Shown in pieces: positions 8,873 through 18,464 of a stretch of DNA of 64,000 nt; the first letter of the stretch is position 1, and the number at the start of each line of letters is the position of its first letter. Location: positions 140,287 to 204,286 of the forward strand of contig CAKOKD010000002.1 in the NCBI GenBank assembly GCA_934090935.1, given 5' to 3'. The notes below the pieces were generated by a model that did not search any database, was not told the DNA's origin, and saw only the letters and a list, made by a program, of their open reading frames with translations. Both the position numbers and the translations under genes were made by a program. The DNA comes from an uncultured Bacilli bacterium (GTDB taxonomy: Bacteria > Bacillota_I > Bacilli_A > RF39 > UBA660).

Positions 8873-8890
8873 TAACTAATAAAGTATAAT
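8862..8890 (+). promoter_or_regulatory. Sigma-A promoter for frr
   Basis: TTGTCA at 8862-8867 (inside the end of the upstream gene), a 17-bp spacer, and TATAAT at 8885-8890, 23 bp before the frr start codon. Confidence 0.75.
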
Positions 8891-8913
8891 TTAGATAGAC
8901 ATGGAGGATAGAT

Positions 8914-9456
8914 ATGTATAGTTTAGATGAATGTGAAATGAATATGATGAAAGCAGTTGAAAATTTGGAGGCAAGACTTATAACAGTTCGTGCTGGTCGT
9001 GCAAACGCCTCAATGCTAAATGGAATAATGGTTGAATACTACGGAACTTTAACTCCAATCAACCAAGTTGCAAATATAACAGTTCCAGAAGCAAGACAAC
9101 TGTTTATTAAACCATTTGATAGAGGAATAATAAAAGATATTGAAAGAGCAATCAATGAAGCAAATATAGGTATTACTCCAACTAATAATGGTGAGATGGT
9201 TATCTTAACTGTTCCTCAACTTACTGAAGAAACAAGAAAAACTTATGTTAAACAAGTAGATGAAATGGGAGAACAAGCTAAAATTGCTTTAAGAAATGCT
9301 AGACAAGATGCAAATAATGACATCAAAAAAAGCGAAGATTTAACTGAAGATGACAAAAAGAGATATCAAGAAGACGTTCAAGAATTAATAAATAAATACA
9401 ATAAAATTGTTGATGAAAAAATAAAAGAAAAAACAAACGAATTGATGAGTATATAA
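8914..9456 (+). CDS. frr: Ribosome recycling factor
   Basis: Splits post-termination 70S ribosomes together with EF-G. The 180-residue length is standard. Recognisable blocks are L-x-x-V-R-A-G-R-A-N near residue 30, V-E-Y-Y-G-T-L-T-P-I-N-Q-V-A-N in domain II, P-x-x-x-Q-L-x-I-x-P-F-D, and I-P/T-x-T-x-x-T-R near residue 130 followed by the long domain I helices. The start ATG follows GGAGGAT. In most Firmicutes pyrH precedes frr; here it does not, and frr has its own promoter and terminator and so forms a single-gene unit. Confidence 0.97.
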   Translation: MYSLDECEMNMMKAVENLEARLITVRAGRANASMLNGIMVEYYGTLTPINQVANITVPEARQLFIKPFDRGIIKDIERAINEANIGITPTNNGEMVILTVPQLTEETRKTYVKQVDEMGEQAKIALRNARQDANNDIKKSEDLTEDDKKRYQEDVQELINKYNKIVDEKIKEKTNELMSI

Positions 9457-9469
9457 CTCATCTTTTTTT
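9444..9469 (+). terminator. Rho-independent terminator of frr
   Basis: GATGAGT, loop ATATA, ACTCATC, then seven T. It overlaps the last codons of frr. Confidence 0.85.
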
Positions 9470-9473
9470 GCAA

Positions 9474-9499
9474 TTAAAAAAGGAAGAACAATTTCTTCC
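9474..9499 (-). terminator. Terminator of the minus-strand 548-residue gene
   Basis: On the minus strand: GGAAGAA, a short loop, TTCTTCC, followed by six T. It sits directly after the stop codon of the convergent gene. Confidence 0.8.
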
Positions 9500-11146
9500 T
9501 TAACTATTTGTAATTTTTAAAATAGGATTACCATTTCTTTCAGGTGTAACATTACGGTCCGTATCTAGAAGCTCACTTACTAACTCGCATATTTCTTCAA
9601 AAGTGATATCTTTATTTTCTTGTTCAGCTGTATATAATTTCTCATAAAATATTTGTAACATAAGTTTGTATTTTGGATCTTCAGAAGCTTCTACAAGATA
9701 ATCTATATATAAAGTAGGGCTTTTAAAATAAGGCGCTAATTTTCTAGCTATTTTTCTAGTTAAAAATTCAGGATTAATATCATACATATAATTGTATGCA
9801 ATTTCAGGTAATTGATCTAAAGAATCCATTTCTTTTTTATCATCTGTTAAAGATGAGATAAAATCAAACGCTGAATCCAATTCACTATTAGTTGCGTTAA
9901 GATCATAATTATCCTCACGATATAAATTTGTTAGTTTTACTATAATACGTTTCAAATATTCTTCAATATTGAATTTATTTCCTTTTCTTCTTCTACATTT
10001 AGCAAGAATATTGACTTCTTTAATAGACCCTTGTTCTAAAATTTCTCTTTCAAAATTAACTTCTTTGTCATTAAGACGGTAATCACTTATATATTTTATA
10101 TAAATACCTGGATTAACTGATCTAAGATTTTTCATTGCTTCATCAAAACATTTAAATGTTTGATTGTCGCCTTTTGAAACATAGTTTTCACAATAATCTA
10201 ATATTAGTTTCATTGCTTTTGTATCATGTTGTTTTACACATAATTTTGCAAATCTTGGAATTAATGATGGTATATATTTTTCCATATCTGATCCATTTTC
10301 ATAATCATGATTATCTTTGCAACAATCTATGAATTTCATACATAGACGTGCATCAGTGCAATGATGCATTATGAATTCAAAGACATCATCATAAGATATA
10401 AAATCTTTATACAAAATTTTTAAACAAAGCAAAGTAGGTAAAATGTTAAATCTATTTTGACTTATCATTAAATTGCAAATTTTAAACACAAAATCAGTAG
10501 TCAAAACTGTTGTATCACACGAACATCCGCCATCACGACCTGCTTGAGCAAGCATCGTTAAAGGTGAAATAATAAATGCTGAAACGTTTATCGATTGGTT
10601 TAGAAAATTTTTAATAATTGTTGATGAATACTTAAAAAGTTTAGAAGCAGGAATCATTTGCGCTAGATTGTAAAAAACATCAGCCGAGCATTGTTTAAAG
10701 ATGAATTCAATTAATTTATCATCTATATGTAAAGAATCGTTTTTACTATGTAAAAATGCTATCCAATCATAAACACGATTCACGTCATTTAATTTTAACA
10801 TTTCCTCAGTTATTTCATCAAAGGCATCGTTTTCCTGTCCAATTGCATATAATTCTTCATGTTTTTCATTATCAAAGTCTCCTTTAGTAATTTTTACTAA
10901 CATAGGTATAAATATTTTGTTGGCTTGATTTGGTTTCATCATTTTACGATAAGTATAGGAAAAAAACAATATAAGCTCTGGATCATTTATTTTTTCTATT
11001 AAATCTGCATAAGCTAATAGATCATTTTTGTTTTTTAATTTTTCTTTGATTTCTGCTTTTAATTCCGCTTTGTCCACGGCTGAGTAATTTTTAATGGCAT
11101 CTTTTCTTTTCGTTAATACTTCTTCAAGTTCTTTTTCGTTTAACAT
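9500..11146 (-). CDS. Unknown large helical protein
   Basis: A 548-residue cytoplasmic-looking protein with no signal peptide or membrane helix, converging on frr. It is almost entirely predicted helix with a repeated, HEAT/TPR-like feel, which is a general impression and not a family assignment. A conserved-looking Cys cluster G-G-C-S-C-D stands near residue 210 and C-R-R-R-K-G near residue 383. The start ATG at 11146 follows AGAAGAGA on the minus strand. Upstream there is a plausible promoter (TTGAAT, 18-bp spacer, TACAAT on the minus strand within 11165-11200). It lies downstream of a small membrane-protein gene on the same strand but is separated from it by a terminator. I cannot assign a function. 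Confidence 0.7.
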   Translation of the reverse strand: MLNEKELEEVLTKRKDAIKNYSAVDKAELKAEIKEKLKNKNDLLAYADLIEKINDPELILFFSYTYRKMMKPNQANKIFIPMLVKITKGDFDNEKHEELYAIGQENDAFDEITEEMLKLNDVNRVYDWIAFLHSKNDSLHIDDKLIEFIFKQCSADVFYNLAQMIPASKLFKYSSTIIKNFLNQSINVSAFIISPLTMLAQAGRDGGCSCDTTVLTTDFVFKICNLMISQNRFNILPTLLCLKILYKDFISYDDVFEFIMHHCTDARLCMKFIDCCKDNHDYENGSDMEKYIPSLIPRFAKLCVKQHDTKAMKLILDYCENYVSKGDNQTFKCFDEAMKNLRSVNPGIYIKYISDYRLNDKEVNFEREILEQGSIKEVNILAKCRRRKGNKFNIEEYLKRIIVKLTNLYREDNYDLNATNSELDSAFDFISSLTDDKKEMDSLDQLPEIAYNYMYDINPEFLTRKIARKLAPYFKSPTLYIDYLVEASEDPKYKLMLQIFYEKLYTAEQENKDITFEEICELVSELLDTDRNVTPERNGNPILKITNS

Positions 11147-11202
11147 AAAATCTCTTCTTTCTACAAAGGCTATTGTATCATAGTAAAATGTTTAAATTCA
11201 AC

Positions 11203-11223
11203 AAAAAAAGCCGTAAAACGGCT
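11203..11223 (-). terminator. Terminator of the small minus-strand membrane-protein gene
   Basis: On the minus strand: AGCCGT, loop TTT, ACGGCT, followed by seven T. Confidence 0.82.
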
Positions 11224-11411
11224 TATTTATTAGTTGCTGTTACAAAATAATAAACTAAAGGAGCAACAATACTTGCAAGCATTGCAAAGAACATAACCCA
11301 AACGAATATTTTAACGCCTAGGGGAGTATCACTTGATTTTCTATTTTTTTTCTTTTTAGCTTCTTTTATTTTAATATTTCCAACAGTTTCATATTTTTTT
11401 TCATCTTTCAT
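11223..11411 (-). CDS. Small single-pass membrane protein
   Basis: A 62-residue protein with a Lys-rich, hydrophilic N-terminal half and one C-terminal membrane helix (about residues 36-57) ending in a short polar tail. The positive side precedes the helix, so the N terminus is probably cytoplasmic. I place the start at the ATG at 11411 because AGGTG lies about six bases upstream; a GTG at 11420 would overlap that site. The layout resembles the DUF4044-like small proteins of Firmicutes, but the similarity is in shape only. It is transcribed divergently from the SpoIIM-like gene. Confidence 0.68.
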   Translation of the reverse strand: MKDEKKYETVGNIKIKEAKKKKNRKSSDTPLGVKIFVWVMFFAMLASIVAPLVYYFVTATNK

Positions 11412-11487
11412 AAACTTCACCTACAAAAATTATATAATATTTAGAATAAAATAAGCAAGATTAAAATATAGATTAATAGGTGAAATT

Positions 11488-12039
11488 ATGAAAAAGAACA
11501 AATACACAGTCGTATTAGCCGTATCAATCTTAGCAATCTCTATAGTAGTCGGATACATTTATGGAATAAATAACCCATATGATGTAAGTGAATATGTAAA
11601 AAATATATCACCATCCTTTTATTTGTTTGATCATGCTTTGGTTATTACTTTATTTTTTGTATCAACCTTATCCATTTTGGGAGTAATTATTGCTGGATTC
11701 TATATTGGTTTTTCAGGAGTATCAATTGGTTTTATTATCTCATCATTTTTTAAAACGTATGGATTAAAAGGAATATTATTTTCTTTAATAAATATTGTAA
11801 TTAATAAGGTATTTTTCACAATAGTTATTATCTATTTGTTTTGTGTTGGAGTAAGCTATGCTAAGAAATGCCTTTCAAATATAGTAGGTGTTTCTACTGA
11901 TTATTTTGTTATGTTAATAAAGCCCTTAATAAAGAAATATATTTTGATATTTATATTTGTTATTATATATGATATTCTCAATTACTTCCTTATTTATAAA
12001 ATAAGCATTTATTTTGCATCTCTTTTGAAATTAGTTTGA
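11488..12039 (+). CDS. SpoIIM-like membrane protein
   Basis: A 183-residue protein with five hydrophobic segments. The central stretch G-F-Y-I-G-F-S-G-V-S-I-G-F and the following S-F-F-K-T-Y-G-L-K-G-I-L-F match the Gly-rich helices of the SpoIIM (stage II sporulation protein M) family. In sporulating Bacilli SpoIIM joins SpoIID and SpoIIP to drive engulfment; many non-sporulating bacteria carry paralogues of unknown role. No spoIID or spoIIP is in the window. The start ATG follows AGGTGAAATT. In Firmicutes spoIIM is often beside xerD; here xerD is far away, so this is either a rearranged copy or a paralogue. Confidence 0.7.
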   Translation: MKKNKYTVVLAVSILAISIVVGYIYGINNPYDVSEYVKNISPSFYLFDHALVITLFFVSTLSILGVIIAGFYIGFSGVSIGFIISSFFKTYGLKGILFSLINIVINKVFFTIVIIYLFCVGVSYAKKCLSNIVGVSTDYFVMLIKPLIKKYILIFIFVIIYDILNYFLIYKISIYFASLLKLV

Positions 12040-12064
12040 TAAATTTCTAAACTTATACTATAAT
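12036..12064 (+). promoter_or_regulatory. Sigma-A promoter for mnmA
   Basis: TTGATA at 12036-12041, a 17-bp spacer, and TATAAT at 12059-12064, 22 bp before the mnmA start. Confidence 0.8.
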
Positions 12065-12086
12065 TAACTGAGTTAGAGGGTGTAGT

Positions 12087-13196
12087 ATGGCTAAAAAAGT
12101 TGTTGTTGGTATGAGTGGTGGAGTTGATTCTTCGGTATCTGCTTATTTGCTTCAAAAACAAGGCTATGAAGTTATTGGTCTTTTTATGAGAAATTGGGAT
12201 TCTTTAATAAATAATGATACAGAAGGAAATCCGAATTTAGGAAACAATATATGTCCACAAGAGCAAGATTATAATGATGCCTTAGAAGTTTGTAAGTTCT
12301 TAAATATCCCACTTCATAGAGTTGATTTTATAAAGGAATATTGGGATAATGTATTTACGTATTTTTTAGAAGAATTAAAAAAAGGAAGAACACCTAATCC
12401 TGATTTAATGTGTAATAAATATATAAAATTTGATTTATTTAAAAAAGAAGCAAAGAAACTTGGTGCTGATTACATTGCAACTGGTCATTATGCAAGAATA
12501 GTTGGAAATAAACTTTTAAGAGGAGTTGATTCTAATAAAGATCAAACGTATTTTTTAGCTCAAGTATCAGTTGATCAACTAAAGGATGTTTTATTTCCAA
12601 TCGGTGATTTAGAGAAAAGCGAAGTTAGGGAAATAGCCGATAAAATAAATTTACCAACTGCTAAGAAAAAAGATTCGACAGGAATATGTTTTATTGGAGA
12701 AAGAAATTATCAAAAATTTCTACACAATTACTTAAAACCTAATCCTGGAGATATAATTGACATTGATACTAATGAAAAGATTGGAACTCATACTGGACTT
12801 ATGAATTATACGATAGGTCAAAGAAGAAATGTTGGTATTTCTGGTTTTAAGGACAAACACTTTGTAGTTGGCAAGGATGTTGAGAAAAACATTTTATATG
12901 TAGCTTTTGGAGAAAATCCGGAGACTCTTTATAGTGATGAATGTATAATTGAAGATGTTAATTTAATTAGTCCAAATCATCCATCTTTTGCAACAGCAAA
13001 ATTTAGATATCGTGGTCCTGATTATGAGGTTATGCTTGAATATCTTGATAATAATGAGATAAGAGTTAGATATCCTGAAAAGGTTCCAGCAGTAACTCCA
13101 GGGCAAGCATGTGTAATTTATTTAGGAGAGCAATGTATTGGATCAGGTATTATTAAAACAGTTTTAAAAAACGGAGAAAAGCTTTGGTATTTATAA
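12087..13196 (+). CDS. mnmA: tRNA-specific 2-thiouridylase MnmA
   Basis: Installs the 2-thio group on U34 of the Lys, Glu and Gln tRNAs using sulfur relayed from a cysteine desulfurase. The N-terminal PP-loop reads S-G-G-V-D-S-S (residues 10-16). The catalytic Cys pair is in N-P-D-L-M-C-N (about residue 109) and G-I-C-F-I-G-E (about residue 201). Downstream motifs G-T-H-T-G-L-M-N-Y-T-I-G-Q-R and P-G-Q-A-C-V-I-Y are typical. Length is 369 residues, normal for the family. The start ATG follows AGAGGGTG. It is monocistronic, with its own promoter and terminator. A neighbouring cysteine desulfurase gene, common elsewhere, is missing here. Confidence 0.96.
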   Translation: MAKKVVVGMSGGVDSSVSAYLLQKQGYEVIGLFMRNWDSLINNDTEGNPNLGNNICPQEQDYNDALEVCKFLNIPLHRVDFIKEYWDNVFTYFLEELKKGRTPNPDLMCNKYIKFDLFKKEAKKLGADYIATGHYARIVGNKLLRGVDSNKDQTYFLAQVSVDQLKDVLFPIGDLEKSEVREIADKINLPTAKKKDSTGICFIGERNYQKFLHNYLKPNPGDIIDIDTNEKIGTHTGLMNYTIGQRRNVGISGFKDKHFVVGKDVEKNILYVAFGENPETLYSDECIIEDVNLISPNHPSFATAKFRYRGPDYEVMLEYLDNNEIRVRYPEKVPAVTPGQACVIYLGEQCIGSGIIKTVLKNGEKLWYL

Positions 13197-13206
13197 AGCT
13201 TTTTTT
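13177..13206 (+). terminator. Rho-independent terminator of mnmA
   Basis: AAAAGCTTT against AAAGCTTTTTT around the mnmA stop codon, continuing into a T run. Confidence 0.75.
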
Positions 13207-13216
13207 CATGTAAAAA

Positions 13217-13300
13217 GGTAGCGTTAGCTACCCAAAAAAGTGGTGTCTATGATTTTATCATAAACAGGTGAAATGCTCACCAAATAAATGATATCATATA
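13217..13300. other. Noncoding stretch with several stacked dyads
   Basis: In 85 bp there are four inverted repeats: GGTAGC-GTTA-GCTACC (13217-13232), ATGAT/ATCAT near 13249-13261, GGTGA-AATGC-TCACC (13267-13281) and the palindrome ATGATATCAT near 13288. The first is followed by a T run only when read on the minus strand, where it would act as a terminator. The group lies just upstream of the G8 promoter of the first Gly-rich gene. The second G8 locus does not carry these dyads. Function unknown. Confidence 0.5.
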
Positions 13301-13349
13301 TTTTGCAAAAATATCAACTAAAAAGTGATGTTTTTTTGTAAAAACAAAA

Positions 13350-13830
13350 TAATTTTTTGAAATGACTTGAAAATCGGGGGGGGTATTATAAAATAAAAAA
13401 GTAAGATGCGAAGGTGTAGAAAATGAAGAAGAGTACGATAATGCTAGTTACAGTTTTATTTATGATAATAGGATATGCAGCATATAATGCAACAGTAAAT
13501 ATATACGGATTAGGTAAAATTTCAGAAAATATAAGTGACTTTAAAGTATATTTGGATAATTTAAAAGTAAATGATACGGAAAGCACAGGAATAAATTCAG
13601 CAAAAGATGAATTTACAATAGATAATATAAATGGAAATATAAGTGTAGATATAGTAAATGATTCAACAGAATATGATACAGAAAGTTATCTTGAATGTGA
13701 AAGTAATGTAACACCAGATAAAAATGAATGGATATTTGATTATACTGGAGGAGAACAAACATTTACAGCGCCAGTAAGTGGAACATACAAACTTGAAACA
13801 TGGGGAGCTCAAGGTGGAACATATGATGCT
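13350..13830. repeat. Dispersed repeat, copy 1 (G8 promoter plus N-terminal coding region)
   Basis: From the TTGAAA elements through about the first 135 codons of the Gly-rich gene, this DNA is close to identical to the region starting at 32138. The similarity drops in the middle of the Gly-rich domain. This makes the two loci substrates for recombination with each other. Confidence 0.85.
13357..13394 (+). promoter_or_regulatory. Candidate phase-variable promoter with G8 tract
   Basis: Two TTGAAA elements (13357-13362 and 13367-13372) are followed by a run of eight G (13376-13383) and an AT-rich -10 region holding overlapping candidates TATTAT, TATAAA and TAAAAT (13384-13394). From the second TTGAAA the spacers are 14 bp to TATAAA and 16 bp to TAAAAT. 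Slippage of the G run would change the -35/-10 spacing and so promoter strength. The same module, with the same G8, precedes the paralogue at 32208. A G8 run is very unlikely by chance in DNA this AT-rich. Confidence 0.7.
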
Positions 13831-15510
13831 TCATATGCTGGAGGTAAAGGTGGATATGCAACAGGAAATATAAACTTAGATAAAAACCAAAAATTATTCG
13901 TAAATATAGGTCAAGTTGGAACATGTGTAACTGCTACAGGAACATCAAGAAGTTCTTATAATGGAGGCGCTCCTGCTAAGGCTGCTCGTGGAGCTGGATT
14001 CACAAGTTGTTCTGGAGGTGGAGCAACACATATTGCTTTATCTAGCGGTCAACTTTTTAATCTTGAAAATAATATAAATGAAATATTAATTGTTTCCGGA
14101 GGCGGAGGCGGATCAACATATAGAACTGCTCAAAAAGGAGGATATTTTAGTGGTGGATCTGCTGGAGGATATATAGGAAATACAACAACTGGACATGCCG
14201 GTTGGAGTATTATATATTCTACTGGAGGAGATCAAAATCGTGGAGGAACAGGTGGATGCTTAAATGGCGATAGCGGAGCATCCAGTGGTAGCTTCGGTCA
14301 ATCAAATTCTTGTACTAGTAGTAATGGATCTTGCTCAAGTGGAGGCGGAGGTTTTTATGGAGGCGGATCTGGAAATGATACTGGTGGAGGCGGAGGCTCA
14401 GGTTACATAGGAAATACACTTCTAACCGAAAAAACGATGTATTGTTATAACTGTGCTACATCTAGTGAAGAATCGACAAAAACTGTAAGTACTACATGTA
14501 CAAGTGCAACACCAACTGAAAACTGTGCAAAAGTCGGAAATGGATATGCACGTATAACTTTAACTTCAAGTAATGAAACAGAAAAAACATCAATAGAACC
14601 GGTAACTATCGAAGCTCAAGATAGAAGAACAATAACATTAGAAAACATAAATACAACCAATTTAACTTGTAAATTAAAGGTCAATAAAATATCAAGAACT
14701 GAGAAAGTATATAAAGGTCCAACAGAGTGGGTATTTGATTATTCCGGTGGTGAACAAGTTTTTACAGCACCCGTGGATGGAACATATAAGTTAGAGACAT
14801 GGGGAGCTCAAGGAGGTTCAAATTGGTATGGTGAGGGTGGCTTTGGCGGATATTCAATCGGCAATATTAATTTAAATATTAATACAAAATTGTTTATAAA
14901 TGTTGGTAGCAAAACAGGATATAATGGTGGAAATTATATGTCAGGTGTTGAAGCTCCGGGAGGCGGTGCCACTCATATATCAACAATCATGGGATTACTT
15001 TCAAGCTTAGAAAATTATAAATCAAATGTTCTTATAGTTTCAGGTGGTGGTGGAGCTGGTGAAAGGGAAAACGGTGGTTCTGGCGGTGGATACATTGGTG
15101 GTACTGGATATGTTCTAAGTAATTCACATTTATATTTTGGTACTGGTGGGACACAATCATCAGGTGGCGTAGGGGTACTTTCAGGAAAGTATACAAATAA
15201 TCTATATGATATAAATGGTAGCTTCGGTACTGGCGGAATAGGAATTGAAAAAAGCGATAATGGTCCTAATGGTGGTGGTGGCTATTATGGAGGTGGAGCT
15301 ACAACCTTAGCAGGAGGAGCTGGTGGCGGCTCTGGCTACATAGGGAATCCACTTTTAACGGAAAAAAGCATGCATTGCTATAATTGTGCTGAATCAACTG
15401 AAGAATCTACTAAGACTATTTCAACAACATGTGTAAATGAAACTCCAACCGAAAACTGTTCAAAACAAGGAAATGGATACGCACGTATTACTTTAATAAG
15501 TCAAAATTAA
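13423..15510 (+). CDS. Surface protein with two glycine-rich domains
   Basis: A 695-residue exported protein. Residues 5-25 form a signal or N-terminal anchor helix. Residues 26-100 are a small spacer domain with N-x-S/T-rich sequence. Two Gly-rich domains follow (about 102-375 and 434-695). Each opens with W-x-F-D-Y-x-G-G-E-Q and T-A-P-V-x-G-T-Y-K-L-E-T-W-G-A-Q-G-G, contains G-G-G-A-T-H-I and V-S-G-G-G-G, and closes with N-G-Y-A-R-I-T-L. This is the glycine-rich family also seen next to receptor kinase ectodomains in animals. Conserved Cys pairs sit near the end of each domain. There is no C-terminal anchor or LPxTG. The upstream G8 promoter suggests phase-variable expression, and a surface-display or adhesin role is inference. 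Confidence 0.85.
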   Translation: MKKSTIMLVTVLFMIIGYAAYNATVNIYGLGKISENISDFKVYLDNLKVNDTESTGINSAKDEFTIDNINGNISVDIVNDSTEYDTESYLECESNVTPDKNEWIFDYTGGEQTFTAPVSGTYKLETWGAQGGTYDASYAGGKGGYATGNINLDKNQKLFVNIGQVGTCVTATGTSRSSYNGGAPAKAARGAGFTSCSGGGATHIALSSGQLFNLENNINEILIVSGGGGGSTYRTAQKGGYFSGGSAGGYIGNTTTGHAGWSIIYSTGGDQNRGGTGGCLNGDSGASSGSFGQSNSCTSSNGSCSSGGGGFYGGGSGNDTGGGGGSGYIGNTLLTEKTMYCYNCATSSEESTKTVSTTCTSATPTENCAKVGNGYARITLTSSNETEKTSIEPVTIEAQDRRTITLENINTTNLTCKLKVNKISRTEKVYKGPTEWVFDYSGGEQVFTAPVDGTYKLETWGAQGGSNWYGEGGFGGYSIGNINLNINTKLFINVGSKTGYNGGNYMSGVEAPGGGATHISTIMGLLSSLENYKSNVLIVSGGGGAGERENGGSGGGYIGGTGYVLSNSHLYFGTGGTQSSGGVGVLSGKYTNNLYDINGSFGTGGIGIEKSDNGPNGGGGYYGGGATTLAGGAGGGSGYIGNPLLTEKSMHCYNCAESTEESTKTISTTCVNETPTENCSKQGNGYARITLISQN

Positions 15511-15518
15511 TGAATTTT

Positions 15519-15541
15519 AAGAGGAATTTTCCTCTTTTTTT
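15519..15541 (+). terminator. Rho-independent terminator
   Basis: AAGAGGAA against TTCCTCTT and a T run, directly after the Gly-rich gene. Confidence 0.85.
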
Positions 15542-15620
15542 ATGTTTTTTTCAAAAATTGTCAAAAAAAAGAAGAAAAATAACACTTTTAGGGTAAAATA
15601 TATATTTAGAGGGTGAAATT

Positions 15621-17345
15621 ATGGCTGCGATTAGTAATGAAGAAATTAATTCAATTCAAAAACAAGCTAATATTGTAGACATAATTAGCTCATATATTAA
15701 TCTTGAGAAAAAAGGTAGTAACTATTTTGGAATATGTCCATTCCATGATGACCATAACCCATCAATGTCAGTAAGTGAAGAAAAAGGAATATTTACTTGC
15801 TTCGTTTGTCATAAAACTGGAAATGTATTTAACTTTGTTCAAGATTTTGAAAACATAAGTTTTATCGAAGCTGTTAAAGTTGTTGCTGATAAAATAGGAG
15901 TATCATTAAGTGAAGGAATACATGTTGTAAGTAAATATGACAAACACTATGAAGCTATGAATCTAGCTATTAAATTTTATCAAAACAATTTAAGAAGTAA
16001 GGATGGAATCGAAGCTAAAAAATATTTACAAAATCGTGCTTTAAGCGATGAAGTAATTGATGAATTTGAAATCGGTTTAGCACCTAATAATGATGCTTTA
16101 TCAAGTTTACTTTTAAATAAAGGTTTTGACGAAAATGTTTTGCTTAATGTTGGATTAATAAACCACGGCAATAAAATATATGATATCTTTAAAAATCGTA
16201 TAACTTTCCCAATACATAATGCGAATGGGAAACCAGTTGGAATAAGTGCTCGTATATATAAACAAAGCGACGATGCCAAATATGTAAATACTAAAGAAAC
16301 GGTTATATTTAAAAAAGGCGAAGTATTATTTAATTATCATCGAGCTGTAAGTGAAGCAAGGCTAAAGAAAACAATGATAATTGTTGAGGGTCAAATGGAT
16401 GCAATAAGAGTTTATTCTTGTGGAGTAAAAAATGTTGTTGCAACCATGGGTACAGCACTTACAAAAGACCATATTAAACTTTTAAGCAAATTAAATGTTA
16501 AAGTTATTTTATGTATGGATAATGACTCAGCTGGAGAAATGGCTACAATAAAAAATGGAGAAAAACTAAGTGAAGCTGGAATCGAAACCTTAGTTTTAAG
16601 AATCAGTGGAGCAAAAGATCCGGATGAATATTTAACTAGCCATGATGTAAGTGAATTCATAGACGCGGTAGAACATGCTGTAACATTCTTTGATTTCAAA
16701 TTGAATCAATTAAAGAAAAATAAAAACTTTGATAAAGTTGATGACGTTTCAGCGTATGTTAATTCCATACTTTCAGAATTAAGCAAATGTAAAGATGATA
16801 TTTTAGTAGACTTAACGATTAATAAACTAGTAAATGATTATGGAATCGACAAAAATACTTTAATGAATAAAGTCATTAAAGTTGAAAACAAACCGGAGAC
16901 TATAACCAAAGTAGAAGTCAAAAAGAGATTAAAAAAGGATGAGAAATTATATGGCTTAGTTTGTTACTATATGATGAATGATACTAAATACATTAGGCTA
17001 TATGAACAAGAACTTGCATATTTACCAAATGATGAGTATAATACACTTGCAAATGATTTATTGGCTTTCTATATAAAATATAATTATATAAGTATTGCTG
17101 ATTTTATATCATATGAGGTTGAAAGTGATGCTTACGAACTGGCAATTCAAGTTATAGACGAATTTATTCAGAATACGTTAAGTGATGAAGAAATTATCGA
17201 TGTTGTAAATAAAGTAAAGGATCTAGCTAATGAAAGAAAGATAAAAGAACTGAAAGAAAAGTTAAAAACGACAACTGATATAAACGAAAAACTTCGTATT
17301 AATGATGAAATAGTGAATTTAAAAAAGAGGATGTGTGTTAAATGA
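15621..17345 (+). CDS. dnaG: DNA primase DnaG
   Basis: Synthesises RNA primers for replication. The N-terminal zinc ribbon shows C39 and H42 (in C-P-F-H) and C60 and C63 (in C-F-V-C). The catalytic TOPRIM core carries V-E-G-Q-M-D at about residues 255-260 and M-D-N-D-S-A-G at about 297-303. The C-terminal part, which binds the replicative helicase, is helical and divergent. Length is 574 residues, normal for Firmicutes. The start ATG follows AGAGGGTG. The stop overlaps the rpoD start by four bases (ATGA), so the two are translationally coupled, as in the macromolecular-synthesis operon. rpsU, often the first gene of that operon, is instead about 9 kb away. Confidence 0.97.
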   Translation: MAAISNEEINSIQKQANIVDIISSYINLEKKGSNYFGICPFHDDHNPSMSVSEEKGIFTCFVCHKTGNVFNFVQDFENISFIEAVKVVADKIGVSLSEGIHVVSKYDKHYEAMNLAIKFYQNNLRSKDGIEAKKYLQNRALSDEVIDEFEIGLAPNNDALSSLLLNKGFDENVLLNVGLINHGNKIYDIFKNRITFPIHNANGKPVGISARIYKQSDDAKYVNTKETVIFKKGEVLFNYHRAVSEARLKKTMIIVEGQMDAIRVYSCGVKNVVATMGTALTKDHIKLLSKLNVKVILCMDNDSAGEMATIKNGEKLSEAGIETLVLRISGAKDPDEYLTSHDVSEFIDAVEHAVTFFDFKLNQLKKNKNFDKVDDVSAYVNSILSELSKCKDDILVDLTINKLVNDYGIDKNTLMNKVIKVENKPETITKVEVKKRLKKDEKLYGLVCYYMMNDTKYIRLYEQELAYLPNDEYNTLANDLLAFYIKYNYISIADFISYEVESDAYELAIQVIDEFIQNTLSDEEIIDVVNKVKDLANERKIKELKEKLKTTTDINEKLRINDEIVNLKKRMCVK

Positions 17346-18445
17346 AAAAAGTAGAAGAAATAAAAACTTTTGAAGAAAGAAAAAAAGAACTAATTGAGGA
17401 AGGACAAAAAAAAGGATTTATTACATTTGAAGAACTTGCAAAAGCTTTACAAGGTCTTGATATGGATGCTGATTCATTAGACCAATTATATAATAGTTTT
17501 GTAGAAGCCGGAATAAGTGTTATAACAGAAGATGAAGCAACAAGTGAAGAAGGCGGGGTAAAAAAAGAAGAAGAAGTAATCGTACTTGATGATGAGGACC
17601 TAACAAAAGATGTTAATATCAATGATCCAGTTCGTATGTATTTAAAAGAAATTGGACGTATATCTCTTTTAACTCCTGAAGAAGAAATGGATTTATCCGT
17701 TCGTGTAGCTAATGGTGATGAAGAAGCAAGAAATATTCTTGCCGAATCAAACTTACGTCTAGTTGTTTCCATCGCTAAAAGATATGTAGGTCGTGGACTT
17801 TTATTCCTTGATTTAATTCAAGAAGGAAATATTGGTCTTATGAAAGCTGTAGAAAAATTTGACTTTGGTAAAGGTTACAAATTCTCAACTTATGCTACTT
17901 GGTGGATTAGACAAGCAATAACTCGTGCACTTGCAGACCAAGCAAGAACAATTCGTGTTCCAGTACATATGGTAGAAACTATTAATAAAATGGCACGTAT
18001 TCAAAGACAAATGACACTTGAATTAAACCGTGAACCAAGTGATGAAGAACTTGCTAAAAAAATGGGTATCAGTGTTGATAAAGTAAGAGAAGTCATAAAA
18101 ATAAGTCAAGATCCAGTTTCTCTTGAAACTCCAATTGGTGAAGAAGATGATTCACATTTAGGCGATTTCATCAAAGATGAATCAAGTTTAAGCCCTGAAG
18201 AATATGCAACAAACGAAATCTTAAAAGAAGAAATTAAATCAGTATTATCTACACTTCAACCAAGAGAACAACAAGTACTAGAACTTCGTTTTGGTTTAAT
18301 TGATGGAACAAGTTATACCCTTGAAGAAGTTGGTAAAAGATTTAATGTTACAAGAGAAAGAATTCGTCAAATAGAAGCAAAAGCTTTAAGAAAATTAAGA
18401 CATCCTTCTCGTGCTAAAAAATTAAAAGACTTTATGACTGACTAG
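17342..18445 (+). CDS. rpoD: Primary sigma factor RpoD (SigA)
   Basis: Housekeeping sigma-70 factor that directs RNA polymerase to the TTGACA/TATAAT promoters seen across the window. Region 1.1-like helices fill residues 1-80. Region 2 runs from about 135 to 210, with [10 protein letters not shown] and the promoter-melting [15 protein letters not shown]. Region 3 is at about 215-280. Region 4 holds the [24 protein letters not shown] and ends near residue 367. It is a complete group 1 sigma. It is coupled to dnaG and followed after 19 bp by trmK. Confidence 0.98.
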   Translation: MKKVEEIKTFEERKKELIEEGQKKGFITFEELAKALQGLDMDADSLDQLYNSFVEAGISVITEDEATSEEGGVKKEEEVIVLDDEDLTKDVNINDPVRMYLKEIGRISLLTPEEEMDLSVRVANGDEEARNILAESNLRLVVSIAKRYVGRGLLFLDLIQEGNIGLMKAVEKFDFGKGYKFSTYATWWIRQAITRALADQARTIRVPVHMVETINKMARIQRQMTLELNREPSDEELAKKMGISVDKVREVIKISQDPVSLETPIGEEDDSHLGDFIKDESSLSPEEYATNEILKEEIKSVLSTLQPREQQVLELRFGLIDGTSYTLEEVGKRFNVTRERIRQIEAKALRKLRHPSRAKKLKDFMTD

Positions 18446-18464
18446 ATATTTAGGAGGTGTATTT

